64,000 bases of DNA from Pseudomonadales bacterium (GTDB lineage Bacteria; Pseudomonadota; Gammaproteobacteria; Pseudomonadales; DC-out160), in NCBI GenBank assembly GCA_019090455.1, contig JAHRWA010000035.1:21153-85152 (forward strand), read 5' to 3'. Under the pieces are notes generated by a model. That model had not been told where the DNA came from. It searched no databases and worked only from the letters and a program-made list of their open reading frames with translations. Position numbers and translations under genes: made by a program. Shown one piece after another: positions 10,295-19,699 of this stretch (positions are counted from its first letter, which is position 1; each line of letters opens with the position of its first letter).

Positions 10295-11569
10295 ATGAGT
10301 GAATTGGCAATGAACAAAAACTATTCCTTCAAATTTCTATTTCTACTTTACCTTGGCTTACAACTCAATTTGACAGGCTGTGTCAGTGATAGTCATCAGC
10401 TAATGATGAAAACGGAAAAGCAGATTGATGAACAAGCCATAGTCACCAATGTCGCAACAAAACTCGACCTGCTGGAAACTCGAGTTGCCAAAGCGCGTGC
10501 TAGCGGTATATCCCTCCTAGGAAATGATGATATGAATGAAGCATTGGATGCTTTAGCGGAGGCTCGCCGATATCACAGTCGCTTTTTGAGAAACAGCACT
10601 GGAGTGAAATCATCGACTTCATTACTTTTCGGGCAACCAACGGGTGAAAAGGCACTATCACTTATTGCACAAGCTAACACCGCATTATTAAGAGCCGAAA
10701 ACAACAAACGAGATTCAGATGCGATATTAAAGGAATTTACCGAAAACATGGAGTGGTTGAAAAAATTTGAGGCGCCTTTCTATTTTCCTTCAGAGTATTC
10801 TGAAATTGAAAAAGCCCACAGCAAGCTTCTCGCTCAAATTGCAAAAGGTCGAACCGACAAAGCAGTAAAACAATTACCCCTATTTTTAAGAGAGCAAAAA
10901 GCCTTAGAGATTGTTTCGGCTCAACAACATTATCTTAAAGTCATGAGTCGAAAAATAGAGGAAGCCAGTAATGGTAATATCAGTCGCTATGCAGAACAGT
11001 CCTTTCACAAATGTGTTGCCGCTTACAATCGAGCCTCGCTCACCATCGCCATCAACCCTCGTGATGATAAGGCGATAGCAGATGCGACTCAAGATATCGA
11101 GCAAGCACTCTCTATTGCACATTCTATCGCACAGGATATGCAGCGTTTAGCGGGAATGGATCAGCTGCAAATGGAACGTTGGTTGTTACTTCTCACAACG
11201 CAGCTCCAATTAGCGGGTATAGAATTAGGTGGTGCTGATCTGAGCCAACTTTCAGTGCTTGAGCAAGCAGAGACATTAGCGAATCTAGCACGAGAGGGTC
11301 ATGTAGTTGCTGCCACTCCAAAACAAGATGTAGATCTAAACACTAATCAAAAAGAGGAATTAGCGGATAAGGCAACCACTGAAGCAGAAAAACCAACACA
11401 CTTATCTAAGACGGAAATTTCCTTAATTGAAAAAATGGATAACTTAAACGCACAACTTCAGGCAATGAAAGTTCAAAATCAAACTGCCTCGGCCGAACTA
11501 CCTTTAGATTTAAATTTTAAGACTAAAAGTAAAACTAATGGTAAACGACGCAGTCTCTTTGTCCGCTAA
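10295..11569 (+). CDS. lipoprotein with long helical domain, unknown function
   Basis: The N-terminus is a hydrophobic signal sequence ending in the lipobox Leu-Thr-Gly-Cys (Cys29 counted from the first Met; an alternative Met six codons in would make it Cys24). The mature part (~390 residues) is almost entirely predicted helix, rich in Ala, Glu, Lys and Gln, with two similar helical blocks (~45-130 and ~190-280), and a polar Thr/Lys-rich tail. No catalytic motif is visible. It resembles periplasmic coiled lipoproteins of the DUF4398 kind in general look only. The gene is monocistronic, diverging from the kinase pair. Confidence 0.75.
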   Translation: MSELAMNKNYSFKFLFLLYLGLQLNLTGCVSDSHQLMMKTEKQIDEQAIVTNVATKLDLLETRVAKARASGISLLGNDDMNEALDALAEARRYHSRFLRNSTGVKSSTSLLFGQPTGEKALSLIAQANTALLRAENNKRDSDAILKEFTENMEWLKKFEAPFYFPSEYSEIEKAHSKLLAQIAKGRTDKAVKQLPLFLREQKALEIVSAQQHYLKVMSRKIEEASNGNISRYAEQSFHKCVAAYNRASLTIAINPRDDKAIADATQDIEQALSIAHSIAQDMQRLAGMDQLQMERWLLLLTTQLQLAGIELGGADLSQLSVLEQAETLANLAREGHVVAATPKQDVDLNTNQKEELADKATTEAEKPTHLSKTEISLIEKMDNLNAQLQAMKVQNQTASAELPLDLNFKTKSKTNGKRRSLFVR

Positions 11570-11597
11570 ATAAACTGTCTGCTAATCAAATTCTACA

Positions 11598-12533
11598 TTA
11601 ACCAAAAGAAAGTAAGGGTTTCACCTCTTTAGCAAATCGCGTCAGCTGTTCGTCTTTTTGTGAAAGAGGCCCTACCAGATCCAAAACGATATGCCTTACA
11701 CCGGCATCATAATAAGCGGAAATAGTTTCTGCCACATCTTCAGGCTTTCCTAAGGCGCAATACTTCTTCGTTGCTTTCGAAAAATCCATCGCGTATCGAC
11801 GAGTCAGATGTTTGTTTGCATGTTCAAAGGCCGTTTCATAGTCGTCATCAATGCGCATAAATAGCAAATGACCGGTGCCAAAAGCAACTTCTCTTTTCTG
11901 GCGTTCTAGTTCGTCATCAATAAACTTCAATGCATCAGCAAACATATCAGCAGTGATGGAATAAGAAATATAGCCATCCGCAATGCGTGCCGCTCTCGTC
12001 AATGCTGCTTTTGCCCGCCCCCCACACCAGACAGGTGGCCCCCCTGCCGTGGGTGGCGCGGGTAACATCGTTACGTTCTCGAAGGGATAAAACCGATCAT
12101 CATAAGATACCTTTTCACCAGTCCATAATTGCTTAAGTGCAGGAATAGACGACGTTAACCTAGCGCCTCGCTCATGGACATCGACTCCGCAAGCTGCGTA
12201 TTCGTTAGGGAATTCCCCTCCGATACCCACGCCAAATATTACTTTATCGCCACCGGTCATAAAATCTAACGTAGCAACCTGCTTCGCCACTACCGTTGGA
12301 TGTCGTAGCGGCAATAAGTACACGCCAGTGCCCAACATCAATTTCGTAGTGTACGCAGAGGCCAAGGACAATTGCATTAATGGGTCCAATATAGGAACGG
12401 GGAAAGCCACGTGATCACCGACCCATAGCGAGTCGAATTCCAAATCTTCTGCCAGATTGACCGTCGCTTTCGCCTCTGCGGGCGTTGGGCAGCCCGACAT
12501 AAAACCAAATTTCATTTCGTCTTTGAGAATCAT
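11598..12533 (-). CDS. LLM-class flavin-dependent oxidoreductase
   Basis: Luciferase-like monooxygenase superfamily TIM-barrel enzyme (311 aa) using reduced FMN or F420. Typical features: 'SLWVGDHVAFP' near residue 40, 'LMLGTGVYLLPLRHP' at ~80-95, 'GVGIGGEFPNEY' at ~115, and 'GGPPVWCGGRAKAALTRAA' at ~180. These match the LLM subgroup often labelled F420-dependent, although in Gammaproteobacteria the cofactor is uncertain. The ATG at 12533 has AAGGAAAGGA upstream. The thioesterase gene ends just upstream (52 nt) on the same strand, so a two-gene operon is likely. Confidence 0.88.
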   Translation of the reverse strand: MILKDEMKFGFMSGCPTPAEAKATVNLAEDLEFDSLWVGDHVAFPVPILDPLMQLSLASAYTTKLMLGTGVYLLPLRHPTVVAKQVATLDFMTGGDKVIFGVGIGGEFPNEYAACGVDVHERGARLTSSIPALKQLWTGEKVSYDDRFYPFENVTMLPAPPTAGGPPVWCGGRAKAALTRAARIADGYISYSITADMFADALKFIDDELERQKREVAFGTGHLLFMRIDDDYETAFEHANKHLTRRYAMDFSKATKKYCALGKPEDVAETISAYYDAGVRHIVLDLVGPLSQKDEQLTRFAKEVKPLLSFG

Positions 12534-12548
12534 GATTCCTTTCCTTAT

Positions 12549-12608
12549 TGTTTCTTAGGTTTAACTAGTGTTTCTTAGACTTAATTATTTTTTCTTAGGC
12601 TTAATATC
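12549..12608. repeat. three 20-bp tandem repeats over the thioesterase stop codon
   Basis: Units 12549-12568, 12569-12588 and 12589-12608 share the core TTTCTTAG followed by a pyrimidine-rich TTAA end and differ at a few positions. The unit nearest the gene encodes the last residues (Asp-Ile-Lys-Pro-Lys-Lys-Lys) and the stop. The other two are untranslated and lie just before the next gene's ribosome-binding site. Confidence 0.8.
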
Positions 12609-13538
12609 GCGTTTCACTATTCGATAAATAGTAGAGCCACCAGCCACTAGCTCGCCTTCTGCTGTTTCAATGGAGACTTCAGAATTAATCAATGTACCGC
12701 TTCCCCCCGCTGCTCTTGCTCTAACGATAACATCTCGATTTATCTTGGGAGCGAAAACTTGCAGCTTGGTATTCACAGTAGAACCAAATAAGTCACGTCT
12801 ACCCAGTTCACTAGTCATCCAAGCCGCAACAGAACCTGCATGATCCACTCCCGACAACAGTGCACCACTGGCCAAGCCACCATCATCACCTAAAGAATGT
12901 TCTTTATAAGGTAATAGAAACTCAACGTAACCGTAGCTGCCCTTAATAAATTTCCAATTAATTTGATTCATATAAGGAATGAATCCATCACTCTTGGCAA
13001 TCATCGCGACACTTTTAGCGGTGATCTCCTCGACTACCGTATCGAAACCCCCTATTCCTCCTATGGATCTGCCCGTTACCCAGTCTTGCTTATTTTCATC
13101 GGAAGGCCGCGGCACTTCGTTTTTTTCAGGAACACCGATATGGTATATGTGGTTTCCTGATGCCAGCACTTTCCCGCTACCATCTACCGCTCTAACGGAA
13201 GAGTAAATTATCTCTTTGCCTCGACGTAACACTTCAGCTTCACCGTAGATATCGAATCCCAGTGCTCCTGCAATATAACTAACGTCGCAGCTTAGGGTAC
13301 GGCCTAAGAGACCTGAATTTGTTTCCGAACACCACGCCGCGAGACAGCCTGCAGCATCCATTGTTGCCGCAATAGCCCCACCATGTAATGCCGTTGCTGC
13401 GGTGGTATTGCCTTCGTCATAGGGTAAACAAATACGTACTTTTCCTTCACTACTCGTTTCAACCTTAAAGCCGACGCGGCTCCAAAAGGCTGATTGTGCT
13501 AATTTTTCAGTCAAATGTTTATCGAAGTTATCACTCAT
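12585..13538 (-). CDS. double-hotdog acyl-CoA thioesterase (PaaI-like)
   Basis: Two consecutive hotdog domains. The first (~20-150) has 'TTAATALHGGAIAATMDAAG', the signature helix region of PaaI/4HBT thioesterases. The second (~165-310) has the related 'GALLSGVDHAGSVAAWM'. The likely start is the ATG at 13538 (Met-Ser-Asp-Asn); the frame continues 24 codons upstream to 13610 without thioesterase-like sequence. It would hydrolyse an acyl- or aryl-CoA in the cytoplasm. It lies upstream of the LLM oxidoreductase on the same strand. The product ends in Lys-Pro-Lys-Lys-Lys encoded by a tandem repeat unit. Confidence 0.85.
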   Translation of the reverse strand: MSDNFDKHLTEKLAQSAFWSRVGFKVETSSEGKVRICLPYDEGNTTAATALHGGAIAATMDAAGCLAAWCSETNSGLLGRTLSCDVSYIAGALGFDIYGEAEVLRRGKEIIYSSVRAVDGSGKVLASGNHIYHIGVPEKNEVPRPSDENKQDWVTGRSIGGIGGFDTVVEEITAKSVAMIAKSDGFIPYMNQINWKFIKGSYGYVEFLLPYKEHSLGDDGGLASGALLSGVDHAGSVAAWMTSELGRRDLFGSTVNTKLQVFAPKINRDVIVRARAAGGSGTLINSEVSIETAEGELVAGGSTIYRIVKRDIKPKKK

Positions 13539-13610
13539 TTCCTTTGTATTCCTTAGTCTGAATTCGGCTCTAGTTTGCCGAACATTATCATTGAAAACAA
13601 TACGACTCAC

Positions 13611-14009
13611 TATCTATTCGAAGGCGATGATGAGTTTAAAAATCCACGATATGTGAGATGATATTTCAGAAAATATTTGATTCTTGCTTAACCCTATTTT
13701 TAGTTAAGATCAAAATTATTGGTCAATTTCAGGTATAACGCATTGATCTTTTAGAACATCAGAATGTCGAAATAATTTACACGTTTCTTAGTTTGGGATT
13801 ATTATCCCAATAGATTATTTTGCTCTATCGGAAGCTGTAGTGTTATAGATCTACACATCAGATCAGAAAATATCAACTTAGGTTATTGATACTTAGAAGG
13901 TTTAATTGATCCTTTTGCATAAGCCTAAGCAACCGCAAAGCAACACGGCATGGTTAAAGTAGAATATTAGGGGTTTGTTTATTTTACACCCCCTTACCTC
14001 TGAACTTAG
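13611..14009. other. AT-rich intergenic region before a truncated gene
   Basis: No coding frame seen. A small perfect hairpin (7-bp arms, 4-nt loop) is at 13793-13810. The missing 5' end of the FG-GAP gene at 14010 onward would have belonged here. Confidence 0.4.
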
Positions 14010-15680
14010 CTTCCGACCATAAAGCTCGCCATATTACTGACAGCAAATTCCTCCTCTGGCAGAGGAGAACTAACTCTTTACGACCTGACGACGGGAACCC
14101 TAGAATTATCAGTAGCGCTGGCAAAAGCAGGCTCAGATATCGTCATCGGAAACGTGGACACAGACCCTGCACTTGAAATCATCACGGGTAGTGGCTACGT
14201 ATTCGACGGCATCAGCGGAAACAATGAATGGTATTTCAGCCCTGAATTTGGACGCACCTTAGCGGTAGGTGATTTTGATGGTAATGGCGTTGATGAAATA
14301 ATTGGGGGCACACGCTTGAGCAACCCAGTTATCTACAGCGCCATCTTAAAATCTGAATTATGGCAAATCAATAATACGGATGTTTGCACCATAAACACCG
14401 CTAATATCGATGAGGACCCACAGGACGAGATCCTGATCGGCAACTGCCAAAATCGAGAGATTCACATCTACGATGGCAGCACTGGCAGCGCCACGGAGCA
14501 ATACACGTTTAGCACAATACAACACTCATCGATTAGCCTAACCACTGGCGATGTTGACTCCGACAGTGATCTTGAATTAATTTGGGCAAGCGGCATCGGC
14601 TCCTCAGGTGAAGATATACTCGCTGTCGCTGAACTCGGAGATGAGCCAGCTATAGCGTGGTACAACCAAGACCCAGCACAATTAGACAGCTTCGTTGCAG
14701 CCGGTTGGGCATCATCATCTTCCCTCGAAGACCAAGCAATCTTTATCGTACCCGAAACCGATAGCGACTATGGCGGTCAGCGTATTGTACAAATGAACGA
14801 ACTGGAAGATATTCGTGTTAGCGAAGAAATCAATCATAGTTGGGAGCTGGCCGATCAGGGGGTCATCACTGACTACAATAATGACGGAGTACAAGAGCTT
14901 TTTTTAAGTACAGCGTACCTATACGATAGCGCCTTTATTGTGCTTGATCTTGATTCTTATGATGTGATTTGGGGAGATAAAAAAGCAGGGGATGATGAAG
15001 ACAACATTACAACTGTCATCGCCGGCGATGTAAATGGTGACGGCTTTTCTGATTCAGTTATTGTCAACAGCGATCGTATTCAGGCAATCGACATTCAAAA
15101 TCAAGTTTCTCTTTGGCTCAGCACTCGATTTAGTGGGATAATTCATGATGTCGCCATCCACGATCTAGACAATGATGACACGGTTGAATTTATAGTAGCA
15201 ACCGAAGAGGGTCTAACTACCTGGAAAAAGAGTCGTCGCAGTTACACACGCACAGCATCCGTGACACAAAACTGTAACCGGATCGAAGTTGGAGAACTGA
15301 TAGATGGGAAAACAAATATTATTTGCATCGACGCTGGAGGCTATACTAGAGATCAATCTCACATTATTATTTTCAATAACCAGCTCATTGAAGAAAATAG
15401 AAATTCAGTTGACGACATCATCACCGATTTTATTTTTGAAGATACATCAGCGTCCAAAAAGAACCTGATAATTGCACTCCATCACAACCCCAGATACAAC
15501 TATCAAGCGAACCGAACTTCTACAATACAGAGCATTGACCCCTTCACAGGTAAAACAATTTGGGTTAGCCCGAAACTGTTAGGTAACGTCCCTCGCCATA
15601 GCCTATATTATGCACCAACCAGCAACGGAAAGAAGAGACTAACCTTTGCGACTAATGACGCAATGTATATGACGAGATAG
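14010..15680 (+). pseudogene. FG-GAP/VCBS beta-propeller protein, apparently 5'-truncated
   Basis: The frame is open from 14010 (just after a TAG) to 15680. The only usable start is a GTG at 14154 (giving 508 residues), which has no ribosome-binding site. The repeat pattern already continues upstream of it ('LTLYDLTTGTLEL' encoded before 14120), so the real N-terminus and any signal peptide are missing. At least five FG-GAP-like blades carry calcium-type loops: 'VGDFDGNGVDEI', 'TGDVDSDSDLEL', 'DYNNDGVQELF', 'AGDVNGDGFSD' and 'HDLDNDDTVEF'. Intact relatives are usually secreted or surface proteins. The coding body has no internal stop, so the truncation is probably recent, or expression is from the GTG. 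Confidence 0.65.
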
Positions 15681-15689
15681 GCAAATACG

Positions 15690-15894
15690 TTAATTGTGGA
15701 ATCGAGTCGTTTCTTGTAATGGCGCTCGACCCACTTTCGCTGAATTCGCTAAGTCCTCGGTATATTCATACCCAAAGAAGAGCATCTGTGCAGTTTTTCT
15801 ACCGCCTGACCACTAACCACGTGGTCTTGCCAAGGCTGTGCATTACAGTTGTAGGGGCATGCTGTGCTAACGTAAATATTTTATTAAGAAAATA
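15690..15894 (-). pseudogene. relic of a nitroreductase gene (second copy of 17735-18409)
   Basis: The bases copy two separate parts of the intact nitroreductase gene in the same order and strand. 15690-15780 encodes a C-terminus 'EDLANSAKVGRAPLQETTR' against 'DDLANSARVGRAPLEETTR' in the intact gene. 15790-15894 encodes the 'NCN-QPWQ-HVVSG-AVEKL' region. The ~400 bp between are deleted out of frame and a one-base loss near 15850 adds another frameshift. No function is possible. Confidence 0.85.
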
Positions 15895-15995
15895 GCCATG
15901 CGGATGCTGAGTTGAGACTAGATGGGATCGTTACGCCCACTCTCAGAAATAGGATGAATGACTCCCTTCAAGACCAAATATGAAAAAAATAGATG
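15895..15995 (+). pseudogene. relic of a ferritin-like gene (second copy of parts of 18779-19699)
   Basis: 15895-15916 matches the 'HADAELE' codons of the intact gene (about 19023-19045). 15917-15995 matches its 'LGLDGIVMPTLRNGMNEPLQDQ' region (about 19203-19290). About 150 bp between the two parts are missing and stops interrupt the frame. Because the relic follows the nitroreductase relic with the same divergent arrangement as the intact pair, both were copied together. Confidence 0.8.
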
Positions 15996-16189
15996 CGGGA
16001 TATTTACGACAATAATGATAATAGTGAAGTACCTCATCCCTGACGCCATTAAGCTAAAATGCAGACAAATGTCAGAATTTTGTTCTGCGAGCAGCATAAT
16101 GGCAATGGAAGATTAACTGACAAATCACAGGGATTGAATATCTACTTATTGATGGGGGAATGAATTTTATAGCCTTTCCACTAACACGA

Positions 16190-16546
16190 TCATCCAGTGG
16201 AATTTGAGTTTATTCTCAAATCCCGACTTGAAAAAGCAGCTTTCCGTAGTAACCAAGATGAACTTGCCCAAAAAAACAGATTAAAACCTAACATGATCAA
16301 TCCAGGCGGGGAAAAATCAAGAGTGAGAAGGTGGCTGAATGAAAATATGCCGATTCCGCACACTCCATAAAAAGGGTTCAACGAACCCTTTCGAGAGAAT
16401 AAAGTTGCTATCAGGCTCACTACAACAGCAAATGCCACTATGTAACTGGTCGCTTGCCCCTGATCAAGCCCAAAAACTCTGACTACACCCATTGTAGTAA
16501 AAACGAAGAAAAGTATTGTTGAGACATAACTGAGGCTATATAGCAT
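16190..16546 (-). CDS. small membrane protein, unknown
   Basis: 118 residues with three to four membrane segments (about 3-22, 33-50, 60-76, 82-100) and a short Arg/Asn/Ser-rich cytoplasmic tail. No family recognised. It lies 98 nt downstream of the 274-residue hydrophobic protein on the same strand, and the two may be a pair. No clear ribosome-binding site is seen before the ATG at 16546, so it may depend on upstream translation. Confidence 0.6.
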   Translation of the reverse strand: MLYSLSYVSTILFFVFTTMGVVRVFGLDQGQATSYIVAFAVVVSLIATLFSRKGSLNPFYGVCGIGIFSFSHLLTLDFSPPGLIMLGFNLFFWASSSWLLRKAAFSSRDLRINSNSTG

Positions 16547-16644
16547 TTTGAATCACTGTTCGTTAAGTGAATTGATGCGGATACTATTCAGGAAAAATCG
16601 ATTCATATTTAAAGACTTTTACCTTTCTATGAATTTAAACATTT

Positions 16645-17469
16645 CTAGCTTTCTAATTTAACTAAATAGAAAGTAATGCTCTTAATATTTCCATCAAAAG
16701 CACTCGAAAAGAAGGAAAGTCCTGCTGCGAAAGAATCCCTTAAGGTTTTGACCATTCCCTGTGTGACAACGTTCTTAGGAAGTCTTTTAGTTTGGGAACT
16801 AACACCCAGTGCCTGTTTTAATTCCTTCGCAGTAGCGCCAGGTCTATTCACTTTTAGAGTAGCCTTAGCAAGCTGCTTGCGCCCCGCCCTATTTACAGCG
16901 CCAGTTGTTGCCGAACGAATACTCACTCCAGCCTGCTTTAATATTTTCATCACTTTGACCGTAGCAGCCACAGACGCTCCCACACCCAGCAGAGACACAC
17001 CGTCAATGATAGTCATACTAGTTTGGTATGCAGTTGAATTGTCCCATACCTCGTTGATTTCTGGATTGGTCAAAGAGTTTATTGTTCTGATTGCAGAAAC
17101 AGCACATGCCGTACCCGTCGCAATAGTGGCCGAATAAGAGACTGCTGTTAGAGCAAGGCTGGTTCCACCAGTGAAGGGAGATGCTGCGCCGGACCCAAAA
17201 GTAACGACACCAGCAACAACTGCAGCAGTACAATTTATCCCAGCCAAACCTAATTCATCCCACATATTCGTATAGTCAATACTACTTTCTTTTTCTTCGT
17301 TTACCTGTACAACAACAACGATATAATTGGTATCTGAAAAACAGGCACTCGGCTCCCTAATGATTTGAGATACACCATTCACATCGACAACAACCCCCAT
17401 ACTGGGAAAAACAGCCTTATTAACCGATGATAGGATAGTACTTTTTGCCGAGGCTGGAAGTGTTGCCAT
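16645..17469 (-). CDS. unrecognised protein with Gly/Ala-rich hydrophobic core
   Basis: 274 residues. The N-terminal ~80 residues look globular ('VFPSMGVVVDVNG', 'NYIVVVVQVN'). Residues ~85-135 are a long Gly/Ala/Thr/Ser-rich hydrophobic stretch, and a second hydrophobic helix lies at ~155-180. The rest is basic (Lys/Arg-rich, ~185-245). I recall similar proteins in gammaproteobacterial genomes carrying the label NAD synthetase, but there is no ATP-pyrophosphatase motif, so that name is not supported. The hydrophobic hairpin layout is compatible with a membrane-inserting effector; this is inference. AGGG lies before the ATG at 17469. Confidence 0.65.
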   Translation of the reverse strand: MATLPASAKSTILSSVNKAVFPSMGVVVDVNGVSQIIREPSACFSDTNYIVVVVQVNEEKESSIDYTNMWDELGLAGINCTAAVVAGVVTFGSGAASPFTGGTSLALTAVSYSATIATGTACAVSAIRTINSLTNPEINEVWDNSTAYQTSMTIIDGVSLLGVGASVAATVKVMKILKQAGVSIRSATTGAVNRAGRKQLAKATLKVNRPGATAKELKQALGVSSQTKRLPKNVVTQGMVKTLRDSFAAGLSFFSSAFDGNIKSITFYLVKLES

Positions 17470-17734
17470 GATGAACCCTATGGTAAAAAATTATTTAGCC
17501 GTTATTTTGTGGCGATAAACTAGCAAGACTTTTGATGAGAGTCTGTAAAATACTTCACATTCAATCTAGATCATAAAATACAACCAAAGTTTCAGGTACG
17601 GCCTGAGATACATTTACAGTAGCCCAGGAAAACCCCACTAATATCATCTTCAAAGCTCTCGCAGGATAGGTTCGATTAGCCATATAACTGGTTTTCCCTG
17701 TAAAAGCTAAATATCCCTGAAACCAAAGATAGCC

Positions 17735-18409
17735 TTACCTGTGAAATCGCGTCGTTTCTTCCAACGGAGCTCGACCCACTCTTGCCGAGTTCGCTAAATC
17801 ATCCGTATCTTCATACCCAAAGGAAAGCCCAAATAATAATTTATTACTCGGATCAATATCGAGTTCCTCTCTAATGATATCTGCAAAAAAACTTAACGAT
17901 GTCTGCGGACAACTCGCCAAACCGAATGCCTCCAACGTCAGCATTAAAGACTGAGCGTACATCCCTAAATCAGCAGCTTCACGAATACCAAATGAGTCAG
18001 GTAGAAAAAGGAAGGCTACGTGTGGAGCCCCAAAGAAAGAATAGTTCTTCATAAACCATTTAGTGCGTTCGGCTTTCTGTTCTCTTGTTATATTCAGAGC
18101 GGTATATAACACGCTGGCCGAGTCATTTTGACGTTCTTTATAAACGCCGTTATATTTACCGTCAAAGGGGAAATCAACACTCATTTTTCCTTTACTCATT
18201 GCTTCAGGCAAGCTAGCACGCAGTTTCTCTACAGCCTCACCACTAACAACATGGACTTGCCAAGGTTGGGTATTACAGTTGGAAGGTGCATGCTGAGCCA
18301 AGGTAAATATTTTTTTAAGAAAATTCGGTTCCACTGTTTTGTCAGTAAACGCGCGCACTGATTTGCGGCTGGTAATGATGGATTCAAAGGTCTCTATTGT
18401 ATCTGTCAT
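17735..18409 (-). CDS. nitroreductase family protein (FMN)
   Basis: NADPH/FMN-dependent nitroreductase fold, 224 residues from the preferred ATG at 18409. The N-terminus has the family motif 'SRKSVRAFTDKTVE' with the FMN-phosphate-binding Arg. 'QHAPSNCNTQPWQVHVV' at ~40-55 is the classic second FMN/dimer motif, and the C-terminal 'GLASCPQTS...LLFGLSFGYED' is also typical. The open frame extends 35 codons upstream to 18514 but that part is unlike the family. It diverges from the ferritin-like gene; a decayed copy of the pair lies at 15690-15995. Substrate unknown. Confidence 0.88.
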   Translation of the reverse strand: MTDTIETFESIITSRKSVRAFTDKTVEPNFLKKIFTLAQHAPSNCNTQPWQVHVVSGEAVEKLRASLPEAMSKGKMSVDFPFDGKYNGVYKERQNDSASVLYTALNITREQKAERTKWFMKNYSFFGAPHVAFLFLPDSFGIREAADLGMYAQSLMLTLEAFGLASCPQTSLSFFADIIREELDIDPSNKLLFGLSFGYEDTDDLANSARVGRAPLEETTRFHR

Positions 18410-18778
18410 AGTGTCAACTCGATGGTTAATTAAAATAGCTAGATAGAAAAATATGGCTGTATAAGGGCAAATATTGAGGAATTCAGAGTAACGAAATATA
18501 TCAGTATTTACCATAAATCGCTTTCATTTCAATACGACATAAGGCTTAAAAAGAACACGTTTAGTTTAAGTCAGCTATTGGTCATACAGGCGTTTTATCC
18601 ATAACAAGGCTCAACGATAAAACCGATCTGAAACCTATATGCTATATTAATAACTTATTGATTAGTTTCAGGTACCGATACCTAGCTACAGGATTCGCGT
18701 ACCCGAATGCCAGAACAACGCCAAACCTAACTTTGACGAATCCATTTTTTAATTCAGATTATGAGGCGCTAGAAAATC
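18410..18778. other. divergent promoter region of the nitroreductase and ferritin-like genes
   Basis: About 370 bases between divergent starts, no gene seen. Both promoters must lie here. The relic copy of this gene pair at 15690-15995 has lost this region entirely. Confidence 0.4.
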
Positions 18779-19699
18779 ATGAATATTCAAAATATATTGG
18801 ACTCGTCAATTCGTCAAAAATGGTCTGTCTCCGATTTCGATTGGGATAGCCCAGTAGAAATGGACGACGTCAGCTTAAAGCAACAAAAGAACCTAGGACG
18901 TGTATTACTGTTTATATCCGGCATTGAAAGAGTAGGAGCGGAGTTCTTTAGAATTCATGCCGATTACGTCGACGATCCTGTGGCCAGTCAGTTATTTAAT
19001 GTCTTCGCTGAAGATGAAGAACGACATGCAGATGCTGAATTGGAAATGGCCAAACGTCTTGGCGTTAAGTGGATGGACCTTCCGTGGATAACGCGATTAA
19101 CTTTTAAAGTCATCCAAAGAGACTTAAATAACATTCGTAACAGTAAGTACGGCTCTAGCGTCCACCGATTAGGCAGCACTATGATTTTATTCGCTGAGCT
19201 AGGATTAGATGGGATCGTTATGCCCACACTCAGAAATGGAATGAATGAGCCACTTCAAGACCAAGTATGGAAAAGAATAGATCAAGATGAACGACGTCAT
19301 ATCGCAATGGATTATTGGCTTATTGAAAATCGCTACGAAAGAAATGTCGCTCATATAATTCAAAATGCGGGGAACTCACGCAAACTCCCTTCAATAAAAA
19401 ACCTAAGGATTCCGTTTTCACTCCTAAGTTCGGTCGTGACTCCCATCATAGTGATACCTGGCTTCCTCATGGTAGGAGGTCCCGCAGCAACGATGCCTGT
19501 ACAGGCCAAGTTCTTCAAGAACTATTGGGAGCTGGTCAAAAACGTTCCAAAAAGAGCGCCTCACGCCCCGCAAGTTGCATCCTATAGTGCACCGACTGCT
19601 TTTATAAAAAACATTTCTCGATTCATCCAAAAGAGCACTTTAATTAACTTCGCGTGGAAGCGCATATCATCAACTAACAATATGACACACAGTTACTGA
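18779..19699 (+). CDS. ferritin-like diiron protein
   Basis: 306 residues. The four-helix-bundle diiron ligand set is complete: Glu55 on helix 1, Glu80-x-x-His83 ('EDEERH'), Glu140 ('FAELGLDG') and Glu171-x-x-His174 ('DQDERRH'). This is the two-ExxH pattern of ferritin-like oxidases and rubrerythrin/Coq7-like proteins. The C-terminal third (~190-306) has a hydrophobic segment near 210-235 that could sit on the membrane. Reaction unknown; an oxygen- or peroxide-using diiron oxidase is the family expectation. It is transcribed divergently from the nitroreductase. Confidence 0.75.
   Translation: MNIQNILDSSIRQKWSVSDFDWDSPVEMDDVSLKQQKNLGRVLLFISGIERVGAEFFRIHADYVDDPVASQLFNVFAEDEERHADAELEMAKRLGVKWMDLPWITRLTFKVIQRDLNNIRNSKYGSSVHRLGSTMILFAELGLDGIVMPTLRNGMNEPLQDQVWKRIDQDERRHIAMDYWLIENRYERNVAHIIQNAGNSRKLPSIKNLRIPFSLLSSVVTPIIVIPGFLMVGGPAATMPVQAKFFKNYWELVKNVPKRAPHAPQVASYSAPTAFIKNISRFIQKSTLINFAWKRISSTNNMTHSY

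Noticed and set aside
12549..12608. CRISPR-like repeat array
   Set aside because: The 20-bp units are directly adjacent without spacers.
16676..17137. 153-codon open frame on the plus strand
   Set aside because: It lies wholly antisense inside the 274-residue gene, has no ribosome-binding site and looks like a shadow.
16645..17469. Naming this protein NAD synthetase
   Set aside because: No SGGxDS pyrophosphatase loop or other NAD synthase motif is present; the label is probably a database carry-over.
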